Below are positions 25,051-34,956 of a stretch of 64,000 nucleotides of DNA, one piece after another (the first letter of the stretch is position 1; each line of letters begins with the position of its first letter). The DNA comes from Haliclystus octoradiatus (Eukaryota; Cnidaria; Staurozoa; Stauromedusae; Haliclystidae), in the NCBI GenBank assembly GCA_916610825.1, contig OU744453.1, forward strand, positions 8,221,845 to 8,285,844, given 5' to 3'. Position numbers and translations under genes: made by a program. The notes beneath the pieces were generated by a model. It was not told the DNA's origin and did no database searches. It saw only the letters and a program-made list of their open reading frames with translations.

Positions 25051-26513
25051 TTATGTAAATTTGAAAGGAATAAATAAAATTGTGTATTGAGATATAATAT
25101 CACGAACATTTTTTGATAATTTCGCGGAATCAATAGCAATTGTACTAATAGGAAGAGGGGCAGTTTTACGCGTCTTCTGGTCAGTTAAATATTGAATTAA
25201 AAAATCAATTAAAAGTGAATGGTGTGTTAAAAAAATCAATTCCTAGTATTGGTTGGGTTACATTGGCAATTATAAATGAGTGCGTAAAATTTTGTGACAA
25301 GCATGTTAAATAAATCGTTGACGTAAATTCACCTGTGACTTCAAGCGGCTTACCTGAGGCAGCAGAAAGGCGTATAGAACTAGATGAAAGTGGAATGCGA
25401 TACTTTTTGTAAAATGATGTAGGAATTAATGAAACGGCGGAACAAGAATCAATAAGAAATTTTGTTGGCGGTAAAAATGGAATGTTAGCATGGATATATA
25501 AAAATTGGCCACGCTGGAATGCTGGAGGGCCAACGTGGCTTATTAGTTTTCCTGATTAGGTAATTGTGAAACATTAGATACTGGCATGTCCTGACGAGAA
25601 AGTTCAACATGGTTATTTTGAATTGGAAGAGCAGGGTTAGAAAGATTGATAGGATTGATTTACTTGTGTCCGATCTGTAGGGTGTGTACCGAGCCGATTG
25701 GGTGATGAGGGCTTAGGACTGGGCCATTCACACCAGGAAGGACAGCTACGAGCCAGTTGACCATAAAACAAATGAGATCCACAAACTACGGGTTGTTGCC
25801 AAGGGTGATAACTAGTAATGTTAACATATTGATCGTTTCTACGCTGGGTTGAGTTTGTAAAACGGTTAATCTTTTGTGCTGAAAGAGCACAACAGAACTC
25901 TGAATTATTGATATCATTACTTGTATGGGTGTCATTATTAATAGCATTTACATGACTAAGTGGTAAAGCGGTATTAAATACAGTATCAGCTATTGGTAAA
26001 AATTGTTCACTCGATAGATTACAATGGCCAATTAATAGAGATCGAATATGTGTAGGTAATGCTTGTAGTAAACGATGATGAACTAATGCATCTGTGGGGT
26101 TTATACCACTATCCGATAACGCCTGTTTAGTTTTAAGAGCACATATTGAAGGCTTGAGGCCATCGAGTGAAATTGCCCCAAGGGTATCGTTCAGTCGTTC
26201 CTTTTCTGTTTTTCTCAAAATTGATATTAATTTGTCTTTCAATTGTATATACTGATTATTAGCAGTTTGGACCAAGATCAGCTGGTAGTTGGGCCACGAG
26301 GTAGCGAAATTTCTTGATTTCAGTGCTAATACCATGTAGGTCGAAAAGGCATTCCAATTGCCGAAACCAGAAAATGATCTGTAGTCGTAGGAATATAGGA
26401 GCTTTGAAAACCGCTGTTTTGATGTTAGCGTCGACGGTTAAATCCACGTCTGGGTCACCATTTGTTGAGGCTGCGTTATTTTGTTGTTGAGACATGATAA
26501 CCAGAGAATACAA
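25051..26513 (-). pseudogene. Gypsy-type LTR retrotransposon gag-protease remnant
   Basis: In minus order: a gag start (MSQQQNNAASTNGDPDVDLT) with the matrix/capsid-like block FWFRQLECLFDLHGISTEI and FRYLVAQLPADL (26513-26259); a frame-shifted continuation with QLKDKLISILRKTEKERL and further capsid (26335-25637); then the protease block FLIDSCSAVSLIP, VTQPILGIDF and, one frame over, HHSLLIDFLIQYLTDQKTRK (about 25500-25100). The RT is missing, cut off by the non-LTR fragment. The protease has DSC where Gypsy proteases have DTG or DSG. At least two frame shifts make it inactive. No LTR was identified. Confidence 0.8.
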
Positions 26514-27303
26514 TGATTGTAAGGTTATATGTTTGTTCTTATTACAATGAAGATAGATGCAGTACTCATCATAAACTACTATTAACTACTTTTATATACA
26601 TGATAACGAGGCTAAATACGAGGTGAATAGAATAGAGGATTACATGAATATGAGGCTATATCGACCACTACAAGTACCATAGTTGAAACAAATTGGCGGC
26701 GAACTGTGGAATTTATTGAGTTGCCTTGCGTTTGGCACTTGAACAACAAAAATTACCATCATGACAGTTATACGACTTTATCGCACTTGAATAGATAACT
26801 AAACTGTTGTTATAACGTTAATTAGTATTGAATTTATGATTTCGAATAGCAAAGAAAGTATATTATCAATAATACCAGAGTCCAGAAGATTGTGAACGAG
26901 GAATTGTAAAAATGGCGAAGTGAAGATACTGACCAAAATAAAGAGATTGAACGGAGTCGGAGAACGAAGTAAGATGTACGTATCAGCTTGTTTGTTTTTA
27001 CATACATCATAATGGCACAAGTCTACATTTCATATCTTAGGCCTTCTTATCTTGCTCTGTTGCTAGGCCTACTTAATAAGGTGATCCCGATTTTTATTCA
27101 GGTTTTCTGCATTTTCGGCAATAATATTTTATCAAATTCAACTTCCCAATGCATAACATGTTATGTGCCCACTGCCTACGAGAATGCAGGTACGTTGACC
27201 ACAATGTATTTCCAGGACATTTAAAAAACATAATTCTTTCGATGCAAAATTTATATACAAAATTACACACTGTTGCAAATATCACTGACTGCATTGATTG
27301 AGT
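26514..27303. other. non-coding, nothing recognised
   Basis: Contains what should be the 5' leader or LTR side of the Gypsy remnant, but I could not recognise LTR ends or a primer-binding site. Confidence 0.35.
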
Positions 27304-28205
27304 TCATCTTAACGGCGGTCTGTTTTCGGAGATAGCTTTTGACAGCATATGCTTTTTTGCTTTTCTAACTGCCTTGCCTGATTTTTCTGTGATCATCCCA
27401 CCAAGATATGTAAATTTTCTTCGTCCAGTGGTGGTTCCATTGACTTTTTTCTAGTACATGCAAATCCAACGTTGTTGCTACACCTATTAAATGAAAATTG
27501 CAATGTTATTTCAAAGTGATAACTGGAAACATTATCACCTGCTCATCATGAAGACTATCCATCGATGGATCAAATCAGTTGGATCTCTCCCTACCTCTGT
27601 CTTCCCATAGGTTCTGTTGAATCTTCTAATGGCTGCTTGAATGGGATTTCCAGATCTAGAAGATTCAACTTTCTGCTTTAGGTTTTGGAGGTACTCCAAA
27701 AACTGTCTCTTTTCTTCTTCGTGTTCTTGTTCAGCAGAACCATTCTCATCACAAACATCTATATTCAATTCATAAAAAATATTCTTCTTACTGTTATTGT
27801 TATTATAATTATTATTAATATTAACCTACTCACATGGGTGATCTGATCCTAACTAAACATTGACTGAAACTAAAGATGATGATAATTTCAATGGAAGAAA
27901 GACAAATTTCAGGGTTTATAAAGATAGCAAAAGACTGAACACTTTCATGGCCCGTAATTATTTTGATTCATTTTTACTGATTTTATATTTACTACATAGG
28001 CTACAAACCTTTAACCGATTAAATGGGTAGCGATCTTGTCATACTTATCTGCTACATCGAGCTGGTGTTTACAATCTTCTCCTGTATTGCCACTCAAACA
28101 TGTACACATGCCTCGCACTATATCAACAGTGTATATCTGATTAGGCTGGGAAACTAATGCAACCTGTGTTTCAGATAACACTTTGATTTTTCCGGACAGT
28201 TTTTC
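27304..28205 (-). CDS. SWIM zinc-finger protein, 3' exons
   Basis: Three minus-strand exons fit together. 28205-28016 starts after TTGTGTAG and encodes the SWIM finger VDIVRGMCTCLSGNTGEDCK followed by HQ (CxCx(n)CxH), ending in phase 1 before GTTAAA. 27758-27539 starts after ATATAG in the matching phase, encodes VCDENGSAEQEHEEEKRQFL and a helical region, and ends in phase 2 at GTGATA. 27450-27304 encodes a basic tail (GRRKFTYLGGMITEKSGKAV, KKHMLSKAISENRPPLR, stop). SWIM fingers bind DNA or protein; this domain order recalls uncharacterised SWIM proteins of invertebrates, some transposon-related. The last junction is out of frame by one base across an AAAAAA run (a start at 27477 is the alternative), so this may be a recent pseudogene. 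Upstream exons were not found. Confidence 0.6.
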
Positions 28206-28439
28206 CTACACAATTTCTCTTTTCCTACAGAATTTGACCAAACATGGAATTGTCATGCAAAGTATATGTATCACAGAATATTGAAAATGTTGCATTGAAA
28301 AGGTTGAATTTCAATTTTCTTGAAAATTTATATCATCATTTATCATGATTACTCACATAAGGAGGCTACTGTCTGTTAAAGTTTGCAGATGCAGATGCAG
28401 ATGTTAGCTCACACATCTGTATATCTTTCTTTGTTTTAT

Positions 28440-28490
28440 AAATAAATTACAAAAACATTCATTCATTCATTCAAATCATTCATTCAAAAA
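28440..28490. repeat. (CATT)n short tandem repeat
   Basis: Several TTCA/CATT units with one interruption. Confidence 0.8.
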
Positions 28491-28536
28491 CATATGATAC
28501 ACTAATTAGATAGAAAGTGCAGTAGTTCTAACGTGA

Positions 28537-28588
28537 AAAACAGTTCAGGAGTTAATGAACAGTTCATGAGCTCCTGAGCTGTTTTTCG
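28537..28588. repeat. short palindrome, TTCATGAA family
   Basis: GAAAAACAGTTCAGGAG pairs with CTCCTGAGCTGTTTTTC around a GTTCATGA core. Related sequence occurs at 39594-39668, 56890-57140 and 58985-59090. Confidence 0.75.
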
Positions 28589-28819
28589 CTTGGGTTAAGG
28601 CGTTTACACATCCTGGGAACCATATATATATACTTGATAATTACTATGGCTGTTCAGCTTTAGGATGTAGTAATTGATTGAATCTAGCCGTTTGCTTTCT
28701 TCTGCTTACAAACTGAAATGTGTTTCTCTTTCTTGTATTGGTTATTTTTCCATAAAAATTCATTAAACTTCTTCCTGATAGGTAACCTTCAAATCAGCTA
28801 AATCAAGTAAAGTGAAAAA

Positions 28820-29042
28820 AAAATATATATATATATATTATATATATATATAGCAGCAGACAAGTACATGTTTCTAGCCATTAGCCTTCATCAGTACTGC
28901 TCAGTGAGCGTACAAGGAACTGACTTCAGTATACACCTAAGTCAAGATGAGTTATAAATGTGGTGAAAAAAAAAAAATATATATATATAAGATTGCATTG
29001 ATACATTTTATATAAAAATATATATATATATGTATATATAGA
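28820..29042. repeat. three (AT)n tracts with repeat R3, copy 2
   Basis: AT tracts lie at about 28826-28850, 28978-28990 and 29018-29040. Between the first two is the R3 sequence (28852-28897), identical to 16569-16613 over its core. Confidence 0.8.
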
Positions 29043-29079
29043 GTATAAACCAGAGACGAGACAAAGCCTTTTCTGTAAC

Positions 29080-29131
29080 TCGGAGTTTCACGCTTTTATT
29101 GCGATCTTCAGACGGTGATACTAAAAACATA
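29080..29131 (-). ncRNA. candidate hammerhead-like motif at retroelement 3' end
   Basis: The minus strand reads GTCTGAAGATCGCAATAAAA followed by GCGTGAAACTCCGAGTTAC. This resembles a hammerhead core, with CUGAnGA then a TCGC/GCG stem, GAAA and a short CTC/GAG stem. It lies downstream of the GIY-YIG retroelement frame, where Penelope-like elements are known to carry hammerheads. The fifth core base is A rather than U, and I did not verify stem I. Confidence 0.35.
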
Positions 29132-29258
29132 CGATTACATCCTAAACATACATACATGAGTGCGATATCTAGCTATTGTTTATCTACAATGGGTTACTGA
29201 TAAATTAATATTTTGATTGTTTGTTTACAAAGGCATATTGTTGTAAATTTCTTAATGT

Positions 29259-30245
29259 CTACGATTTACCGGATTTAAAATTTCCAAGGTAAAATTTGTT
29301 CTCATGCCGGCATTTGGAAATAAGTTCTGACCTTTTGTTGAGTAGGTTAGGCGAACGTGATGTTATAATATGAAATTTCTCCGTAAGGCATAGGTTACAT
29401 TTATTTGAGATGTTAGTGTATGCGCTAGCAGTAGCTATTATAGACCAATTAATTTTAAATTCTGCGTTACTTTCCTTGAGATTCCATATTAATTTTGATA
29501 GCTCAGTGTTGTTTCTGTGTATTTCGTTCTTAAATGATTGGGTGTGGTTGGCTAGGCGGGTTTTGAACGTCCCTTCTGTAAGACTGATATAATTATGGCT
29601 GTTGTTGCTTGTAGTAACTTTAGCGTTGTATACCATGTCTGTCGTTAGGCATTTGTTGTTGAGTGGACACTTATTCTTTGATCTACAATTGCACATTTTT
29701 TCATTCTTTTTGGGTTGGTCATTAATGATTTTTTTATTATGGTTATTTATAATTTTACCCTTGTTGTCCGTACAGCTGTAGCTGACTTTTATGGTGTTCT
29801 TATTGAATATTTTTTGAAATTTATGAGACGCTGGGAAATGTTTTTCAATTAGGTGTAGAAAAGTTTTGCCGATGTTAGTGCGCACGTTTTTACCGTATGG
29901 TGGATTGAACCATATCACCTGCCTTCTTCTATTTCTCTTTTTGTTGAGTGTAGAATTTTCACAATGGCTGTATTCGAGCTCTGCATCATGTCCATTTTCC
30001 CTCAGTGCATTTTCGTACGTTGTTTTAGCGTTGTTAAAAGTTTCATTGCTAGATGATAAATCACTGATTCTTTTATTAATTGCTTTTGGTAGTTGTTTAA
30101 TTATCGATGGGGGATGATTTGAATTGGCATTGATGTAGGACGGTACATCATTGGGCTTTCTATAGGGTTGATATGAACCATTGGTAAGATTGAGTGTAAC
30201 ATCTGAAAAATGTGTAACTTTTAGGTTTGCTTGAATGGATAAAAC
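29259..30245 (-). pseudogene. GIY-YIG retroelement (Penelope-like) C-terminal region
   Basis: One minus frame is open for about 330 codons without needing the internal Met at 29918. It reads DVTLNLTNGSYQPYRKPND, then ANSNHPPSIIKQLPKAINKR, FNPPYGKNVRTNIGKTFLHL, a CNCRSKNKCPLNNKC knuckle, an endonuclease block with YISLTEGTFKTRLANH, and finally LISKCRHENKFYLGNF. The order (RT tail, NPPY block, Cys knuckle, GIY-YIG nuclease) is that of retroelements whose nuclease is GIY-YIG, as in Penelope-like elements. The assignment is by pattern memory. The RT catalytic domain is missing: a stop lies just upstream of 30245. YIS replaces the usual YIG, so the nuclease is probably impaired. Confidence 0.75.
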
Positions 30246-31250
30246 TTAGATAATTGTAAAACTAAAATTTACAGAGGTTAGTACAATATAAATCAAATAA
30301 GGCTTCAAGGAATACTTTGCAAGATTTTTTCTTTGAAGATTGATTTTTTATTACCATATGATTTTGCTTTTCGTACAGAGTTTAATAGATAATTGCATTT
30401 CTTTCTTAAGTAGTCGGTCCGACTCTTGATTTTAAAGCAGTCGAAGGAGTTCAACATTTGCTCTACTGTTTTCAGCTTTAAATATAACAATTAAATGTAT
30501 CAATTGATCACAATTGGTTCTGTGCAAGAAACACATAGCTCCAGAATATTCAAATAAAAGGCATCTCTTCAACTGTCAAGGGGGTGGGGTACATTGTGTG
30601 TGCATATAAGGTTGGAAATGTTGGAAATCAAGTTTGCCAGACATTTGCAGTAAACTAATAGCCAGGCTAATAGCGCTGGTTTATGTAGTAGTAGTAGTAA
30701 TGTTTCAAATGTCGACTAAAATTTGCTGAAAGGACTTGGTTTGATTGAGCAATGCGCCGTGCTTGAGTGATAGTAGCGGCTGGTCAATTGATAACATAGC
30801 CCCAGACCCCTTAGAAAACAGCCGGACCATAAAGCGTCAGACCTGTCAAAGCTTCAGCACATTTTTAACAACCTCATTGCAAGGGTACGTGGAATCTTGC
30901 TGTGAGGTTAACATAATCTTGAAAGCAGTGGATATAAAGGCTAGTAAAGGATTTCTTGAAATTTGAAATATATATTTTTTCTCAATAATTTTATCTAGTT
31001 GCAATAGGAGAACTAGGTCTGCCATTCCACAATCCACTCGCTCTCTTTTATAATTGTTACATTATGCATACCAAAAATCATTTATATACTGTTTCTCTAA
31101 TTATGTCTACGTTGATGCAATACGCAGGTAATTTTGGGCCAGGGCTTTTCTTTTCTGCAGGGGAAATTAATCGATTTCAACACATCCTGGGGGTCTGAGG
31201 GCTGTGCTGTCAATTAATTAGTGCATAAAATGAGTAAGAAATTGACTGTA
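30246..31250. other. non-coding, nothing recognised
   Basis: No recognisable gene. A minus frame at 30305-30490 could be a relic of the neighbouring retroelement, but it matches no domain I know. Confidence 0.35.
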
Positions 31251-31427
31251 CAGTGAAAGCTGTATATAACAGCCAGCTACGAGAGGTAGATAGATTGACC
31301 ATTATAGGCAGGTGGCCTTTTTATACAGGTTTTATTCAATAGAAAATACTATTTTGGACACTGCAAGAGTGACCGCTAGAGACAGGTGCCTGCTATATAG
31401 AGGTGAGCGTTATAACAGGTTTGACTG
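31251..31427 (+). mobile_element. pogo/Tigger-like MITE, copy 1
   Basis: A 177-bp element flanked by TA on both sides. It starts CAGTGAAAGCTGTATATAAC and ends GTTATAACAGGTTTGACTG. The CAGTnAAACCTGT...TATAAC ends and TA target site are typical of pogo/Tigger-type mariner relatives. Its copies are at 40198-40374 (same length) and 54227-54391 (diverged). Confidence 0.85.
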
Positions 31428-32339
31428 TATTGTGAACATTTGAAGGGGTACATGCTGTCCCTATATACTATGCTGATTGGAAGATTGCTTTGAATCATTG
31501 CTCTAATGAATCATTCACTAAGAGAGTTCGGGACAACAGCAGAAATAATAGCAAACGCTGAGAACTAGCTGAAATCCTTTCGTTTCTATGGCAATATCAA
31601 GTTAAGTTATTGCGACAACATCACAGCTTTGAAAATCTGACTGGTACCAATTTTGCGAAATAAATTTTACCTATGAAATATATATTTTTTCATTTTTTTG
31701 TTTTAATCTGTCATTCATTAAAATATATTGGGGGTATATTTTTTATTATGCGAAAAAATTGTATGGTCATTCTGCCAATGTTCCATTTTATCTGTCTCCG
31801 ATTATAGGTACGGTTATGATACGGTTTTTGAATATTTCGAGCATCGTGTTGCCATTGGAACTGATGTCTACCGTATCTCTGGTTTCACAATGAATTTCTA
31901 AAAAGATTCAAGGGCTATCTTTGGGAACTTTTCTAATTTAAAACTCGCATAAGGTATTTAACTACAATCGACATTGTTTATGTATAGCCCAGGTTTGTTT
32001 CACAAGATTTTTGTTTTTGAATGATTTTTAGGTATTGCGTAACAGCTTATTTCACGTCAAGGATATTAACACGAATTTTGGCTGCACTATTGGTCTGTAC
32101 TATAAGAACTGTATCAGTGAATAACAGAACATATATCACAAATTAGCTGTCATTGCAATGGTATAATATTAAAAAATTAAAAGCTGAAATAGGTACAAAC
32201 AAGTTTGAGCAAACAATAAGCAAGAACACTGTAATACAGTCACAATCGCGTATGTTGACGCTCATGTTTACAAGGTGGCATATTAATTTGGAATAAATAG
32301 CAAAAAACAAAAAGCTGTGAAATAGAAATTAAAGTATTA
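31428..32339. other. non-coding, nothing recognised
   Basis: 3' flank of the FG-GAP protein gene. No canonical AATAAA could be placed confidently on the minus strand just after the stop. Confidence 0.35.
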
Positions 32340-33425
32340 TTATGGCTCACAAATGGAATAATGGATATTTAATGCGAACGTAGCTGCACCATTAGAAACT
32401 GCCTTGTCACAGATAAAGTCAGCTCTCCGATCACCATTTGTGTCTGCAAGTATGATAGTATCAGTTGTATAATCACAATCTACAGTAGTACCTTGTGTGG
32501 GAGAAGTAAACATGAATTGGGAATCTGTTAAGAGAATAGTTTCAATTCTTGGAGATTGAAAGCAAAAAAGATCATCCCGGAGGTCTCCATCGATATCTTG
32601 GACTCCAAATAATGATATTCCGATGCAATAAGCAAAAGGAGGTGTACTCGCTATAGAGTACTGCTTTGTTCTTCCAAATCCATGATAACGATCTGCAAAT
32701 GCAATTTCCATACTTCCATCTGATGGATTATGACACACAAGATCCAATGCTCTGTCGCCATTTATGTCACCAAGATGAAATGTTTTACCTGTACCTGAAC
32801 AAAATTCTATTTGTAAAATCGACTTGTGTGACATTGTTGATTTATATCCTAAGTGACGACGTGTTCTATGATGTCCAATGTTATAAAGTACAGTTACAAT
32901 GCCACTGGCGGTATTAGCACATACAAAATCATCAACGTGATCAGCATTAACATCTCCAATCTTTAAATCGTTTGTAGTGTAATCACAAGTGAAGAAGATA
33001 TTCATCTTTGTTGGATAGGAAAATCGATTTCCTATATAATAACGTACATCAAATGTATTCCCATCAGCATATCTACATATTAAATCAGCTTTGCCATCTC
33101 CATTCATATCTCCGGTTAGCATTTTTCCTGTTGCTGCATTACACCAGTTTATTGTTCCAGCATCTTTTTTTAGGAAGAATGTACCAGCAACAGTTGCTAA
33201 AGCATAATAATCAGTGTCACCATTGTCGAGATCATCACAAAACCAATCTGAGCGACCGTCGCCATTGAAGTCAGCAGATAAAAGTTGGCCGCCAATTTTT
33301 TTGCATTCCAAATTCAAATCAGTGTTATCAATTTCAAATGTTCTTCCCTTGTGGATGCATTCTTTAGCATCATTTAATGGTAATAAAAATGATATAATTA
33401 CGATTAATAATAGTATAAATCTCAT
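32340..33425 (-). CDS. secreted FG-GAP/VCBS-like repeat protein
   Basis: Intronless 361-aa frame, complete from Met to stop. Residues 1-20 are a signal peptide (MRFILLLIVIISFLLP core, probable cut after Ala20). The mature part has six repeats built on a calcium-loop motif DxNxDxxxD (DFNGDGRSD, DMNGDGKAD, DVNADHVDD, DINGDRALD, DIDGDLRDD, DTNGDRRAD). Each loop sits inside a cysteine pair: 41/63, 95/117, 147/169, 209/231, 267/288 and 317/339, spaced 22 residues apart except 267/288 (21). The remaining Cys23 and Cys359 flank the array and could close the ring. Such loops occur in integrin-type and VCBS/FG-GAP beta-propellers, so I infer a secreted, Ca-binding, disulfide-stapled propeller, perhaps for adhesion or glycan binding. 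A retrocopy or bacterial origin is possible. Confidence 0.85.
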   Translation of the reverse strand: MRFILLLIVIISFLLPLNDAKECIHKGRTFEIDNTDLNLECKKIGGQLLSADFNGDGRSDWFCDDLDNGDTDYYALATVAGTFFLKKDAGTINWCNAATGKMLTGDMNGDGKADLICRYADGNTFDVRYYIGNRFSYPTKMNIFFTCDYTTNDLKIGDVNADHVDDFVCANTASGIVTVLYNIGHHRTRRHLGYKSTMSHKSILQIEFCSGTGKTFHLGDINGDRALDLVCHNPSDGSMEIAFADRYHGFGRTKQYSIASTPPFAYCIGISLFGVQDIDGDLRDDLFCFQSPRIETILLTDSQFMFTSPTQGTTVDCDYTTDTIILADTNGDRRADFICDKAVSNGAATFALNIHYSICEP

Positions 33426-34009
33426 ATCTTTTGCAAGGTGGGGCCGCTTTGCAAATTTGGAGTTTGATATTATTAATTTCGAACAATTTTATAAATTTTA
33501 CAGACTTCGTTGCACATTATTGTCATCATAATGAATAAAAAGATAAAGCAATTGTAACGAGTCTTTGTTTTGTATATTTCCTGTATAATAAAATATTTTT
33601 GACTTTGAAATCATTGTAGCGTCACGCTCATGTTGTTTGGATATTATTATTGTTATTATTATTATTAATGTGTTGAAAGTTGTCTTACTGATTGAACATA
33701 GGGCTCAATACTAAACATACATCAGAGCTTTAATTCGTATTTTGCTTTATTATCTGTGAACTTATATGCTTGATTAACAATGAATTACGTAATCCCTGAT
33801 ATCGGTCTAATATTTTTATAAGTGATTGTAGTTGGAATAATGAATCACATCCTGTTTCGCCTTTGTTGTGTTCACTCAGGGTCTCAATAGATACGTCTTC
33901 ATAGCAAAAAAATTGAAAAAACGTAATCATAAATTATGATCATTATTTGCTACTTTTGTATCACTGTGAAGTGCCTATTGAGCATTTCTGATAGGTGCTA
34001 TATAAATGC
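33426..34009. other. upstream region of the FG-GAP gene
   Basis: No clear TATA box or CCAAT box can be assigned with confidence. A short ATT repeat lies at 33640-33668. Confidence 0.35.
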
Positions 34010-34085
<76 letters not shown>

Positions 34086-34107
34086 CATTATTATTATTAT
34101 TATTAAT
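34010..34107. repeat. (ATT)n microsatellite, about 98 bp
   Basis: About 32 ATT units with one C interruption near 34086. Confidence 0.97.
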
Positions 34108-34894
34108 ATTATGCATTGCCCACTACTTCGGTAGTTTGAGCATCCTGGTATGACACATGTTTTTTTGATGTGTTGAATTTTTCACCACATTTACTAACCA
34201 TCTCATATGTTACTATTATTATTATTCTGTTTATACTATATGTACAATCATCTGCCAAGTCAGTAGCCATGGAGATCTGAGGCAGACGGAGTTGTGTTAG
34301 TTATAATTGCATGAATTAAATTGACAAAACTTTTCTAAGAATATGCTGCTTGATTATCAACCTATGAAATTTTTCAAATCTCTAAATTTTTTAATACAGT
34401 AATATCAAATAAAGTATCAAGGGAAGTTTATCATTTCAGAACGACACCAGAATATGATAATATTCATACAACAAATATGTTACTGTACATGGTTATTCCG
34501 ACACAAATGTTTGCATAATTTCACGACCACGGATTATCTGTAATATTTCGCCAGTGAGACGCACATAAGTCGCATACAGACCACAAATATCGAAATATAG
34601 GAATAATATATTTACAAACAGACAATAGGATACAAGAAGATCGAAAAGAGATATGTTCAGCTTTTGCCTTGAAAGCAATCAAAGAAAAATTGGTCACTCT
34701 ATTCTCAAACTAGATTATTTCGAACTTTGATTTAATACATTAACCTCAAATAAAAATTACAAAACCCAAAGTCTTATCATAATACATAATCAAAAATAAA
34801 CAACGAAATCTTGTAAAAATAATTCTAAAATTTTGAAACCTTCGGAATTGATAATGGCCTTTCGGGAACGTCGTTCCCAGGATCCTGCACTTCA
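34108..34894. other. non-coding, nothing recognised
   Basis: No supported gene. The left limit of the inverted duplication lies at the right edge of this stretch. Confidence 0.4.
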
Positions 34895-34956
34895 TGACAT
34901 GCTGAAATGGTAACATGAAATATTTTTCACAGTTCAATTGGTACCACCCAGATACA

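Noticed and set aside
28661-28800. Minus-strand frame of about 48 codons, GYLSGRSLMNFYGKI onward, as an upstream exon of the SWIM gene
   Set aside because: It ends in a stop rather than a donor, and no splice link to 28205 can be made.
32666-33531. Plus-strand frames opposite the FG-GAP gene
   Set aside because: Shadow frames of the minus-strand coding sequence; they lack domain features.
33460-34110. CRISPR-like regular repeats
   Set aside because: The repeats are simple ATT microsatellite without unique spacers, in a eukaryotic context.
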